64,000 nt of DNA from an uncultured Acidimicrobiales bacterium (GTDB lineage: Bacteria > Actinomycetota > Acidimicrobiia > Acidimicrobiales > Bin134), in NCBI GenBank assembly GCA_951813555.1, contig OX638344.1, positions 2,633,076-2,697,075 on the forward strand, written 5' to 3'. The translations under genes and the position numbers were made by a program. The notes under the pieces were generated by a model. The model had not been told where the DNA came from. It worked only from the letters and a program-made list of their open reading frames with translations, and did not search any database. Below, in pieces: positions 1 through 7,914 of this stretch. How positions within the stretch are numbered: the stretch's first letter is position 1; each line of letters opens with the position of its first letter.

Positions 1-1202
1 AGCACCGACAGCACCGGACCGAAGATCTCCTCGGTGGCGATGACATGGCCGGGCGTCACCTGGTCGAACAGCGTGGGTGCGAGGTAATACCCGCCTTCGG
101 GCACACCCCCTGGAGTGCCTCCACCCCGGACCAGTCGGGCGCCCTCTGATTTACCGGTCTCCACGTAGCCACGCACCCGGCTGAGCTGGGACTCGGAGAC
201 CAGCGGCCCCATGGTGGTCGCCGGATCGAGGGGGTCGCCTACCTTGACTTGGTCGAGCCGGGCGGCCACTGCGTCCACCACGTCATCGCGCATCTCGGCC
301 GGCACATACAGCCGCGATGTCGACCCGCACGACTGCCCTTGGGAGGACTCGAAGTTCATGCCCCCCACCGCCTGTTGCGCCACATAGGCGGGGTCGGCAT
401 CGGGTGCCACCAACAAAGGGTTCTTGCCTCCCAGCTCCACGGTCACGTGCTTGACGTGGCCCGACGCCGCGGCCGCCTCCATGACCCGCAGACCGGTGGT
501 CCCTCGGCCGGTGAAACCGATCCGGCCGATGCCCGGATGGGCCACGAGAGCCTCGCCGGTGGTGGCCCCGTCGCCGGTGAGCACGGTGAGCACGCCGGGG
601 GGAAGAATCTCCGCAGCCAGATACGCCACTTCCAGGGGGGAGATCGGGGTTTGATCGGGGGCCTTCACTATCACGGTGTTGCCCGCGGCCAAAGGAGCGG
701 CCGCGTGGAAGAGGGTGAACATAAGCGGGTGATTGAACGGCAGGATGCGGGCCACCACGCCATAGGGTTCTCGCAGGGTCAGATGGAGGCCGTTAGCCGA
801 CGCCGGAAGGGTCTTGCCGTGCAGTTCCCGGGCGATGCCGGCGAAGTAGTCCAGGGCGTCGGCTCCGTAGACAACGTCGTTGCGCATGGCAGCCAATGGG
901 TTACCGCTGTCCATAGCGTCGATCCGGGCCAGTCGCTCGGCTTGGCTCCGTACCGCATCGGCCAGATCGCGCAGATATCGCCCTCTCTCGGCCGCCGAGA
1001 GGCCCGCCCAGGCTGGCTGGGCGTCGGTGGCCGCCTCTACGGCTCGATCCACTTCTTCGGCATCAGCCAGCGGCACCTCGGCCACCGTCTCTCCGGTGCC
1101 CGGCGCGGTGGCGGGCATGAGAGTGCTCGCGGTGACCTCGCGGTCTCCCACCACCAGCGGGTAGCGGTCGCGAATAGCAGCCTCGGGGAACCCGGCAGTC
1201 AT
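1..1202 (-). CDS. Aldehyde dehydrogenase, C-terminus cut by window edge
   Basis: NAD(P)-dependent oxidation of an aldehyde to an acid. Translating the minus strand from the ATG at 1202 gives about 400 residues of a typical ALDH: VTVELGGKNP carries the general-base Glu, GQSCGSTSR the catalytic Cys, and EEIFGPV lies near the window edge. The last roughly 80-100 residues lie beyond base 1. The start codon shares ATGA with the stop of the upstream alcohol dehydrogenase, so the two are translationally coupled and probably act in sequence (alcohol to aldehyde to acid). The substrate cannot be told from sequence. The family is certain; the exact role is inferred from context. Confidence 0.93.
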   Translation of the reverse strand, partial: MTAGFPEAAIRDRYPLVVGDREVTASTLMPATAPGTGETVAEVPLADAEEVDRAVEAATDAQPAWAGLSAAERGRYLRDLADAVRSQAERLARIDAMDSGNPLAAMRNDVVYGADALDYFAGIARELHGKTLPASANGLHLTLREPYGVVARILPFNHPLMFTLFHAAAPLAAGNTVIVKAPDQTPISPLEVAYLAAEILPPGVLTVLTGDGATTGEALVAHPGIGRIGFTGRGTTGLRVMEAAAASGHVKHVTVELGGKNPLLVAPDADPAYVAQQAVGGMNFESSQGQSCGSTSRLYVPAEMRDDVVDAVAARLDQVKVGDPLDPATTMGPLVSESQLSRVRGYVETGKSEGARLVRGGGTPGGVPEGGYYLAPTLFDQVTPGHVIATEEIFGPVLSV

Positions 1203-2287
1203 GGCTCAATCACCGGCTTCATCTCCGTGCCAGCCCTCATCGCGGCCAGGGCGTCGATCACCTGATCCAGCGAGTAGGTCTTCGAGCACACCACCGATTC
1301 CAATTCCAGCCCACCCCCATGACGATCCAAGAACTGAAGGGCGTCGTGGAAGTGGGAGATGTCGGCCGAAAGGGAGGTTCGCACCGTGAGCTGGCGGACC
1401 TTCATGGCTGTGGTCGGCACCGGGACTGATTGTCCGTGGGCCTGGCCGATCACCATGAGCGCGCCACCGGCCCGTACCATCTCCATTCCCTCGGTAAAGG
1501 CGTCGGGAGGCCCCGCGCACTCGAACACCACGTCGGCGCCGCGGCCGCCGGTCAGGTTGCGGACTGCCTCGATTCGCTCCTCGGGCTCAGTGTGGTCGAT
1601 GTCGATGCGCGTAGTGAGACCCCACTTCTCGGTGGCCGCTAGCCGGGAGGCGGGCGCGCCAATGAGCACCACTTGGTGGGCCCCGCTGTGCAGGGCCGCC
1701 GCCGCGCACAGAACGCCCACCGGGCCGGCACCGAGCACGGCCACGGTGTCGCTGAAGCGGACGCGGGGCAGGCGGTCTAGGGCGTGCATCACCGTGCGGA
1801 GGGCGCAGGTGGCGGCCGACGCCAGCGGACTGGACACGCTGTCGGGCACCCGCAGCACACGTGAATCGGGCGACACGTGGAGGTGCTCCGAAAAGGTACC
1901 GTTGACTGTCCCCTCCTCATACGGACCCCACCCGTAGCCCATGGTGTTCTCGCACAGGGTGGGCTGTTTGGCCACTGCGCAGAAGTAGCACCGCCCGCAC
2001 CAGTTGTGGGCCCAGATGATGCGGTCGCCCGGTCGCAGCGGTTGGCCACGGGCGTCGCGCTCCAAACCCGCGCCCAGCTCGAGAACCGTTCCGGTGCCCT
2101 CGTGACCCATCACCAGCGGTAAGCGGGCCAATTGCTCGAACACGCCGTCGGAGATGTGGACGTCGGTTCCGCAAACCGTGGCAGCGTCGATCTTCACCAG
2201 GGCGCCACCCGGCAGGACCGGTCCCAGCTCTAGGCGCTCGACCGCGGGACCGCGGGCATAGTCGGCCAAGACCACGGCGCGGCTCAT
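1199..2287 (-). CDS. Zinc-dependent MDR-family alcohol dehydrogenase
   Basis: Medium-chain dehydrogenase of 362 residues. The catalytic zinc site is visible as Cys39 (VCGTDVH) with His62-Glu63 (MGHEGTG). The structural zinc site is the four-Cys lobe WCGRCYFC...PTLC around residues 96-113. The Rossmann motif GAGPVG lies near residue 187. It would oxidise a secondary or primary alcohol with NAD(P). It is the penultimate gene visible in the left operon and overlaps the ALDH start by four bases. The lobe CGRCYFC with TLC resembles dehydrogenases annotated for phosphonate or polyol catabolism, but the substrate is not readable. In Thermotoga an MDR enzyme (IolM) oxidises an inosose next to a creatininase-family hydrolase; that analogy is possible here but unproven. 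Confidence 0.93.
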   Translation of the reverse strand: MSRAVVLADYARGPAVERLELGPVLPGGALVKIDAATVCGTDVHISDGVFEQLARLPLVMGHEGTGTVLELGAGLERDARGQPLRPGDRIIWAHNWCGRCYFCAVAKQPTLCENTMGYGWGPYEEGTVNGTFSEHLHVSPDSRVLRVPDSVSSPLASAATCALRTVMHALDRLPRVRFSDTVAVLGAGPVGVLCAAAALHSGAHQVVLIGAPASRLAATEKWGLTTRIDIDHTEPEERIEAVRNLTGGRGADVVFECAGPPDAFTEGMEMVRAGGALMVIGQAHGQSVPVPTTAMKVRQLTVRTSLSADISHFHDALQFLDRHGGGLELESVVCSKTYSLDQVIDALAAMRAGTEMKPVIEP

Positions 2288-2339
2288 ATTGACAACTCCA
2301 CGGCCACCCCGTCTTCCCTACTCACCCCGATTGTCCAAG

Positions 2340-2774
2340 TCATTCTGGGGCCTCCCGCCATATCGGGCCCCGTTCGACAACCGGGTCGAGCAGCCCTTCG
2401 GCCACCCATTCGGTGTAGGCGAAGGGATCGTAGGTCTTGGCCACCTGGCCCGGATAGCCGATGCGGTCGCGCACCACCGGGCTGAGGTAGTAGCAGGCCG
2501 CCACCACGGTGGTGAGGGCGGTGTAAGCGTTTTCATCCTCGGCAAGGAAGGCCGACAGCCTCTCCACGGTGAACGTTGCCGGATCGAGGGCGGACAGAGC
2601 CTCGAACAGCGGTTGGCGCAGATCATCACGCCAACCCAGCACCTCGTCGAGATAGGAGTTCACCGCCCCCACCTCGGAGGCCGAGGGCATCCCGTGGGCC
2701 GTGGGCAGCATGATGTCGGCCAACTGTTCCAATCGATCAACGTCGATAACGGTGCTGTTGTCGGCAGTCGTCAT
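2340..2774 (-). CDS. Gluconate 2-dehydrogenase subunit 3-like small subunit
   Basis: Small protein of 144 residues whose N-terminal half (LADIMLPTA, then MPSASEVGAVNSYLDEVL) matches the general pattern of the gluconate 2-dehydrogenase subunit 3 family. These are small partners of flavin GMC dehydrogenases. No signal peptide is visible, unlike many periplasmic members. Its ATG overlaps the stop of the GMC oxidoreductase by four bases, which supports a complex of the two proteins. No cytochrome subunit is encoded nearby, so the electron acceptor is unknown. Assignment rests on weak sequence pattern plus strong context. Confidence 0.7.
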   Translation of the reverse strand: MTTADNSTVIDVDRLEQLADIMLPTAHGMPSASEVGAVNSYLDEVLGWRDDLRQPLFEALSALDPATFTVERLSAFLAEDENAYTALTTVVAACYYLSPVVRDRIGYPGQVAKTYDPFAYTEWVAEGLLDPVVERGPIWREAPE

Positions 2775-4381
2775 GCCGGGACCTTCTGCTCGCTGCGGTT
2801 TTGAACCAGCAGATCGGCAGTTCGCAGCGCCAGAGCCGTGATAGTGCAGGTGGGGTTGACCCCAGAACTGGTCACAAACACACTGGCGTCGGCGATGTAC
2901 AGGTTGGCCACATCATGGGCCTGCTGACGGGAGTTGACCACTGAGATCGCCGGGTTGTCTCCCATGCGGGCGGTCCCCATGAGGTGCCACCCCGAATATG
3001 GGATCATGCTGGCCACCGCGGTCTCCCGGCATCCCGATGCTTTGAGCGATTCGGTAGCCCTCTCTTCTTGGAAGGCCATCAGCCGCCGAGAGTGGTCAGA
3101 GATCCGATAGGTCACCCGGGGCGCGGGAATGCCGTGGCTGTCGGTACGGTCCGGGTCGAGTTCCACCCGGTTGTACTTTTCGGGGAGGTCCTCCCCGAAA
3201 ATGGCCCAACTCGCCCCCCGCCCAAATGTCTGTCCCATGAGCACGTGGTGATCGGGTCCCCACACCTCGTTGCCGGCCCTCATGGGCAAAATGTGGTTGA
3301 GCGGGCCGCCGACTGGCGAAAGGGCCCACTTGGCCCCGCGCACGAACTCTCGGTCGGCGTCGGTCTCGTAAAACTGGTAAGTGGTGATGCTGGCCCCGAA
3401 GTGGCCCTGCCAGCCCTCCACCTGGTCGTCCCACCATCCGGTAACCACCGAGAACGGGTGCATCATCAAGCGCCGGCCCACGAGGCCGCTGGAGTTGGCC
3501 AACCCATCAGGGCAGAAGCGGTCGTCAGCCGACAGCAGCAGCAGCCGCGCCGTGCCCACCGCGTTGGCCGCCAGGATCACCACGTCGGCTTCCTGGTGGT
3601 GCTCGACCCCGGCATGGTCCAGCCAGGTGGCCCCAGTGGCCAAGCCCCGAGGCCCGATTGTGATCTGGCTGACCCGGGCCCCGGTGATGAGCCGGGCCCC
3701 GGCGGCAGTCGCCTGGGGCCAGTGGGTCAAGTCGGTGGAGGCTTTGGCCCCCTCGGCGCATCCCGAGGTGCACACTCCCCGCTGCACGCACGGCCGCCGC
3801 CCGTCGTAGGGGGCCGACAAGATGGCATTGGGCTCGGGCCACCAGTGCCATCCCAACCGGTTGTGTCCCTCGGCCACCCGCCTCCCTGCCACGCCCAGAG
3901 GCAGCGGCGGAAGCGGGTAGTCGTCATGGGGCGGGTAAGCCGGATCGCCAGCGAGGCCGGATACGCCGATCTGGCGGTCGATGGCGTTGTAGTAGGGAAC
4001 CAGATCCCGGTAAGCAATGGGCCAGTCGTCGGCCACCCCGTCCAGGGTTCGCACCCGCAGATCCGATGGGAGCATCCGCGGCCACGTCCCGGCATAGATG
4101 ATCATGCTGCCCCCCACCGCGTTGTACATGAGGGGTTCGATGTCGGAGTCGTCGTGGACAACCGGGTAGTCCTCCGGCCGGTTCCGCACGTTTGGGCTCA
4201 TGGCCCAGTCCCTGCGGATGGCCAGCTCCCAGTCGGGTCGGGTGCCGGGGAACGAGGACCTATCGGGCCAATCGCCCTGCTCGAGGCAGACCACGTCGAA
4301 GCCGTGCTCGGCGAGGTGGCGCGCCGCCACCCCGCCGGACGCTCCGGCGCCGATGATGAGGACGTCGGCCCGATAGGTCAT
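2771..4381 (-). CDS. GMC-family FAD-dependent oxidoreductase
   Basis: Flavoprotein of 536 residues that should oxidise a sugar, polyol or other alcohol. The FAD-binding motif GAGASGG lies at residues 11-17 after a beta strand (ADVLII). An internal CVQRGVCTSGCAEGAK segment is typical of the gluconate/sorbitol dehydrogenase branch, and the C-terminal GMC signature includes WHLMGTARMG and SGVNPTCTITALALR. There is no Tat or Sec signal, so it is predicted cytoplasmic. It is followed by its probable small subunit with a four-base overlap and lies 33 bases after the binding-protein gene. The substrate is presumably what the adjacent importer brings in, or a derivative of it. Confidence 0.92.
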   Translation of the reverse strand: MTYRADVLIIGAGASGGVAARHLAEHGFDVVCLEQGDWPDRSSFPGTRPDWELAIRRDWAMSPNVRNRPEDYPVVHDDSDIEPLMYNAVGGSMIIYAGTWPRMLPSDLRVRTLDGVADDWPIAYRDLVPYYNAIDRQIGVSGLAGDPAYPPHDDYPLPPLPLGVAGRRVAEGHNRLGWHWWPEPNAILSAPYDGRRPCVQRGVCTSGCAEGAKASTDLTHWPQATAAGARLITGARVSQITIGPRGLATGATWLDHAGVEHHQEADVVILAANAVGTARLLLLSADDRFCPDGLANSSGLVGRRLMMHPFSVVTGWWDDQVEGWQGHFGASITTYQFYETDADREFVRGAKWALSPVGGPLNHILPMRAGNEVWGPDHHVLMGQTFGRGASWAIFGEDLPEKYNRVELDPDRTDSHGIPAPRVTYRISDHSRRLMAFQEERATESLKASGCRETAVASMIPYSGWHLMGTARMGDNPAISVVNSRQQAHDVANLYIADASVFVTSSGVNPTCTITALALRTADLLVQNRSEQKVPA

Positions 4382-4414
4382 GTTCGCTATCGAAAATCCG
4401 GAGGGGAAGTACCC

Positions 4415-5410
4415 CTAGCGGAGATCGGCGTTGGTCGTGCCTTCGATGGTGTCGGCATCCACGACGATGGTGGGCGCCTGGATGAAGTAGCTCTGGCCGG
4501 TGCTGCCGGTGGTCAGGTACTGGTGGGCGACCTCGGCGGTCTGCCAACCCCACTGATAGCCCCGCAAGGCGATGGTCATGTCCACGCCGGTTCCGGCCCG
4601 GATCTGATCGAACACCGCCGGCTCGCCGTCGGTGCCGCTGATCAGGATGTCGGCGTGGTCGATGCCTGCCTCTTCCACTGCGGTGGCGGCGCCCAGGGCC
4701 AGAGCGTCGCTGTCAGCCCAGATTCCGTCCAGGTCGGGATTGGCGGTCAACGCGTCCTGGGCCAGGCGGAGGCCCTCTTCAGCGGTGAAGCTGTTGGCGC
4801 TCTGGTTGAACACCACCTCGATGTCGGGGTTGTTTTCCATGGTGTGCTCGAAGCCCTCGCGGCGTTTCTCCACATACTCGCTGGCGCCCGGGCCGCCGAT
4901 GCGGGCGATCTTGCCCGATCCGCCGAGCTGCTCGACCATCCACTCGCTCTGCTTGGTGCCCTCAACACCCCAGTCCGTTCCGATGAAACCGATCTCCGGG
5001 GCGGCCTCCTGCACGCTGTCGCCGGTTGACAGCATGGGAATTCCTGCGGCCGCGGCGGTCTCATAGGCGGGAATGAGCGCTTGGCGGTCGCCAGGCGAGG
5101 CGATTATGAGGTCGACCCCCTGGGTCACGAAATCCTCGATCTGAGCCACTTGGTCTTCGATCACGTAGGCGGCGTCGGCCGCGACGAAGTTCCAGCAGTT
5201 GCTGGCACCGAAGTCCCTCAGGCCAGCCTCCAGGTCGCGGAAGTACAAGATAAAGGTCGCCAGATTGGCGTACCGCACCTCGTAGGTCTCCGCGCATCCT
5301 CCCTCACCGGTTACGGTGTCGTCGTCATCGTCGTTGCCGCATGCCGAAACCACCAGCCCAAAGGCCAGCAGCAGCGCCAGTAGCTTGAACAACAGGTTTC
5401 TGGTTTTCAT
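4415..5410 (-). CDS. Sugar ABC transporter substrate-binding lipoprotein
   Basis: Extracytoplasmic solute receptor of 331 residues, type I periplasmic-binding fold (ribose/inositol class). It begins with a lipoprotein signal: basic start, a leucine-rich core and lipobox VVSAC with Cys24 as lipidation site, followed by an acidic GNDDDDD linker. The mature part shows repeated features of the family such as GVDLIIASPGD and ILISGTDGEPAVFDQIRAG. It follows its permease with a four-base overlap. No ATP-binding subunit lies in this operon, so the importer may borrow the ATPase encoded near 21745-22524 or one elsewhere. Confidence 0.93.
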   Translation of the reverse strand: MKTRNLLFKLLALLLAFGLVVSACGNDDDDDTVTGEGGCAETYEVRYANLATFILYFRDLEAGLRDFGASNCWNFVAADAAYVIEDQVAQIEDFVTQGVDLIIASPGDRQALIPAYETAAAAGIPMLSTGDSVQEAAPEIGFIGTDWGVEGTKQSEWMVEQLGGSGKIARIGGPGASEYVEKRREGFEHTMENNPDIEVVFNQSANSFTAEEGLRLAQDALTANPDLDGIWADSDALALGAATAVEEAGIDHADILISGTDGEPAVFDQIRAGTGVDMTIALRGYQWGWQTAEVAHQYLTTGSTGQSYFIQAPTIVVDADTIEGTTNADLR

Positions 5411-6573
5411 AGTCCCCCTCCGGGTTCTTGTGGTTGCTCCGCCGCCGAATCGGCCGATTGCTCGGCCGGCTCAGCGACATGGAGTTCTTGGTCGCCCGAT
5501 CGGGCCGATTGTTCGGCCAGTTCGATGGCGCGGCGTTCTTCGTCGAGTTCGTGGTCGATTTCGACTTCGATGGCGGTGTCCTCGCTTCGGTTGGCCCACC
5601 TCTCCAGGTAGCGGCGCAAGAACTGCGATGTCATGGCCAATACGAACACGACGCCCAGCCACACGTCTTGCATGTTGGACGACACGTTGAGCAGGTTGAG
5701 ACTGTTGCGGATTACCCCGATCAGCAACACGCCGGCCAGAGTGCGGGGAATCGACCCCCGACCACCGAATAGGTTGGTGCCCCCTAGCACCACGGCGGCC
5801 ACCGCGTACAGCTCGGTTAGCACCGCGGCATTGGGCTGGCCGACGTTGACCCGCCCCAACAAGGTGAAGCCGCCAACCGCGACGGCGAGGCCCCCCAGCA
5901 CGAAGACGGTGACCCGCACCCGGGTGACGTTTATACCGGCTCGGCGGGCTGCTTCGGCGTTGCCTCCTACCGCGTAGATCCGCAATCCGAACCGGGAATA
6001 GCGAAGGATGATGTGGTAGGCGACGCCGAGGCCCAGCGCCACCCAAATGGGCATTCGCAGCCCGATGAACTCCCCGCTCCACCATGCCTTCCATCCGCCG
6101 GGGAGGTTGCCCACGGTATTGCCCGCGGTGATCTCCCGGGCCAAGCCACGGGCCATGATCAGAAGTCCCAGGGTGGTGATGAACGAGGGCACTTTGAGCA
6201 CTGCGGTGATGAGCCCGTTGAACAGCCCGGCGGCTATGCCCACCCCCGCTCCAGCCAAGAGTCCGAGCACGATGCTGTTGTTGCGGACCATGGTCTCGGC
6301 CGCCACTACCCCGATCAGGGCCAGCACCGACCCCTGGGACAGGTCCAGTTCGGCGGTGATTATCACCAGGGTCATTCCGAAAGCCGCGCAGGCCAAGAAC
6401 GAGGTTTGCAGCAAAATGTTCTGGAGATTTCCGGTGGTCAGGAATACGTCGGATTTGACGGTCATGACTGCGCCCAGGATGACGACCACGAAGATGGCGA
6501 ACCCGGCCTCCACCACCCGGGGAATAGCGACCCGGATTCTGTCCCAGCCCATGGTGACCGAGGGAGCGGTCAC
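5407..6573 (-). CDS. Sugar ABC transporter permease, RbsC-like
   Basis: Integral membrane permease of 388 residues with about eight to ten hydrophobic segments. Family marks include LDLSQGSVLALIGVVAA near residue 75 and RYSRFGLRIYAVGGNAEAARRAGI, followed by a conserved LGGTNLFGGRGSI segment near residue 265. The last 70 residues form a charged cytoplasmic tail rich in Glu, Ala and Gln. It overlaps both neighbours (creatininase upstream, binding protein downstream) by four bases. The length is normal for the family, in contrast to the very long permease of the inositol operon. Confidence 0.94.
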   Translation of the reverse strand: MTAPSVTMGWDRIRVAIPRVVEAGFAIFVVVILGAVMTVKSDVFLTTGNLQNILLQTSFLACAAFGMTLVIITAELDLSQGSVLALIGVVAAETMVRNNSIVLGLLAGAGVGIAAGLFNGLITAVLKVPSFITTLGLLIMARGLAREITAGNTVGNLPGGWKAWWSGEFIGLRMPIWVALGLGVAYHIILRYSRFGLRIYAVGGNAEAARRAGINVTRVRVTVFVLGGLAVAVGGFTLLGRVNVGQPNAAVLTELYAVAAVVLGGTNLFGGRGSIPRTLAGVLLIGVIRNSLNLLNVSSNMQDVWLGVVFVLAMTSQFLRRYLERWANRSEDTAIEVEIDHELDEERRAIELAEQSARSGDQELHVAEPAEQSADSAAEQPQEPGGGL

Positions 6574-7337
6574 GGAGCCACCCGCTGCTTCGACTGGCTG
6601 CGATGGGCTTCGATGCCCTCGACCACCAGGCCGACCAACGCGTCGAGGTAGAGCTCGCCTGCGTCGGCCGTGGCCCCGCGGGGATCGCCGATGACGCCGA
6701 CTGGGGATAGCGCCGCCATGCCCTCAGAGCGCAGCTTGGCGCTGGCCGCGGCTGCTGGTCCTACGTGACCGGCTACTGCTGAGGCCATATCCACCCTGTC
6801 GGGGGCGATGGCCAGCAGGATGCTGGTCTCGAAATGCCCGCCGTGGGTTCCCACCACTTCCCGATCCATGCTGAGGCGGGTCTCGGCTGCCTGATGAACG
6901 GCATCTCGCTGGGCAGGCCAGTCGTCAAACGACACCACTCGGGCACGGTCGTCGGGGTCGAGCCCTGTCAGGGCCGCCGCCATTGACGCCACGTTTCCGG
7001 CGTGGCCGGTCACCAGAAAGGCCCCGCGGAAACCGTGGCCTAGCAGGGTCTGGATCATCTCCGCTAGGACGCTTTGGAGGGTCTTGTCGCTCAGACTGGC
7101 CGTGCCGGGGAACGCCAAGTGATGGCTGGAAGCCCCTATGGGGATGCAGGGCGACACCACGCACTCCCCCACTCTTCGAGCCGCCCGGTCGGCCACCGCC
7201 TCGGCGATGAGGGCATCAGTGTCCAAGGGAAGATGGGGACCGTGCTGTTCGAGGGCACCGAGGGGGATCATCACATCCAGCGGGCCCCGGTCGAGCCGCT
7301 CGCTCAGAGCAGTCCAGCTCATCTCTCCCAGTCGCAC
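6570..7337 (-). CDS. Creatininase-family amidohydrolase
   Basis: Protein of 255 residues from the creatininase superfamily, metal-dependent hydrolases or lactonases. The N-terminal metal signature is PLGALEQHGPHLPLDTD; further conserved blocks are VTGHAGN (usual form NGHGGN) and GTHGGHFETS, which supply Glu, His and Asp ligands. The family includes creatinine amidohydrolase, mycofactocin protein MftE, FAPy deformylase and, as I recall, the ring-opening hydrolase IolN of Thermotoga inositol catabolism. Between a sugar importer and a polyol/alcohol dehydrogenase set, a carbohydrate-ring or lactone hydrolase is more plausible than creatinine use. Start and stop are coupled to neighbours. Confidence 0.85.
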   Translation of the reverse strand: MRLGEMSWTALSERLDRGPLDVMIPLGALEQHGPHLPLDTDALIAEAVADRAARRVGECVVSPCIPIGASSHHLAFPGTASLSDKTLQSVLAEMIQTLLGHGFRGAFLVTGHAGNVASMAAALTGLDPDDRARVVSFDDWPAQRDAVHQAAETRLSMDREVVGTHGGHFETSILLAIAPDRVDMASAVAGHVGPAAAASAKLRSEGMAALSPVGVIGDPRGATADAGELYLDALVGLVVEGIEAHRSQSKQRVAP

Positions 7338-7344
7338 GGGTCCC

Positions 7345-7824
7345 TCAGAGATCGGTGAGGGCGGCGTCGAGGTAGGAGGGCTTCTGCGGGCGGCCCACGC
7401 CTATCACAACCTGCACCAAGACCTCTTCATCGGTGTGGTTTCGCAGGCCGTGCATGATCCCGGCGGGGCTGTAGATCATCTCCCGCTCTTTCAAAACGGT
7501 GTCGAGAACCCGGCCGTCGTCGTCTTCCCACCATGCGGTCAACTCCCCCTTGACCACGAAGAACACCTCTTCTACCTCATGGGCATGCGAGGGAGCCTCG
7601 GCACCGGGAGGCATCATCATCACCGACAGGGTGAAGTTGTTGGCGGTGACGGTTCCGGGCTCGTAGTGCTTACCGGTGATGCTGGCTCCCACCATCCGCA
7701 CATGAGCTCGTCGGTATTTCTCCTTGAGATCCCCCTGAGCGGCAAACGGCTCCCAATCGAGCTCCTTGCTCCCATACCGCTGAATGTGCTCGTTGAACTC
7801 CGCTTCAGTGAACTGACTCTCCAT
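7345..7824 (-). CDS. Cupin-domain protein, first gene of left operon
   Basis: Single-domain cupin of 159 residues. Cupin motif 1 is readable as SHAHEVEEVFFVVKG (His-x-His-x3-Glu metal triad) and motif 2 contains the fourth ligand in SPAGIMHGLRN. Such proteins are metal-dependent isomerases, dioxygenases or sugar-binding regulators; which one cannot be told. A strong Shine-Dalgarno sequence (GGGGGAGGG) precedes the ATG. It is the first gene of the minus-strand operon, directly downstream of a palindrome that overlaps a candidate -10 box. Confidence 0.85.
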   Translation of the reverse strand: MESQFTEAEFNEHIQRYGSKELDWEPFAAQGDLKEKYRRAHVRMVGASITGKHYEPGTVTANNFTLSVMMMPPGAEAPSHAHEVEEVFFVVKGELTAWWEDDDGRVLDTVLKEREMIYSPAGIMHGLRNHTDEEVLVQVVIGVGRPQKPSYLDAALTDL

Positions 7825-7854
7825 CTGGTCCCTCCCCCAAGGTATTTCAGTGCT

Positions 7855-7875
7855 CGGTATCTTAGGGCCTAAGTT
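7855..7875 (-). promoter_or_regulatory. Candidate promoter with 13-base palindrome
   Basis: The perfect palindrome CTTAGGGCCTAAG (7861-7873) lies 37 bases before the cupin start. Read on the minus strand, the box TAAGAT at 7859-7864 resembles an actinobacterial -10 element and overlaps the palindrome, which is the geometry of a repressor site. No convincing -35 box was seen. No regulator gene is adjacent. Confidence 0.4.
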
Positions 7876-7914
7876 TCCCCGGCGCTCAGGGGCATTCCCA
7901 ACTGGGGGTGCGAG

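Noticed and set aside
249..1265. Long plus-strand open frame over the left edge
   Set aside because: It is antisense to a clear aldehyde dehydrogenase on the minus strand; the plus-strand protein has no family features and only reflects high GC content.
2984..5029. 681-codon plus-strand open frame
   Set aside because: It runs antisense across both the GMC oxidoreductase and the binding lipoprotein, which have clear motifs, and crosses their gene boundary.
1..7824. Mycofactocin gene cluster (creatininase MftE with GMC enzyme MftG)
   Set aside because: No precursor peptide, radical SAM maturase or glycosyltransferase is present, and the operon contains a sugar importer instead.
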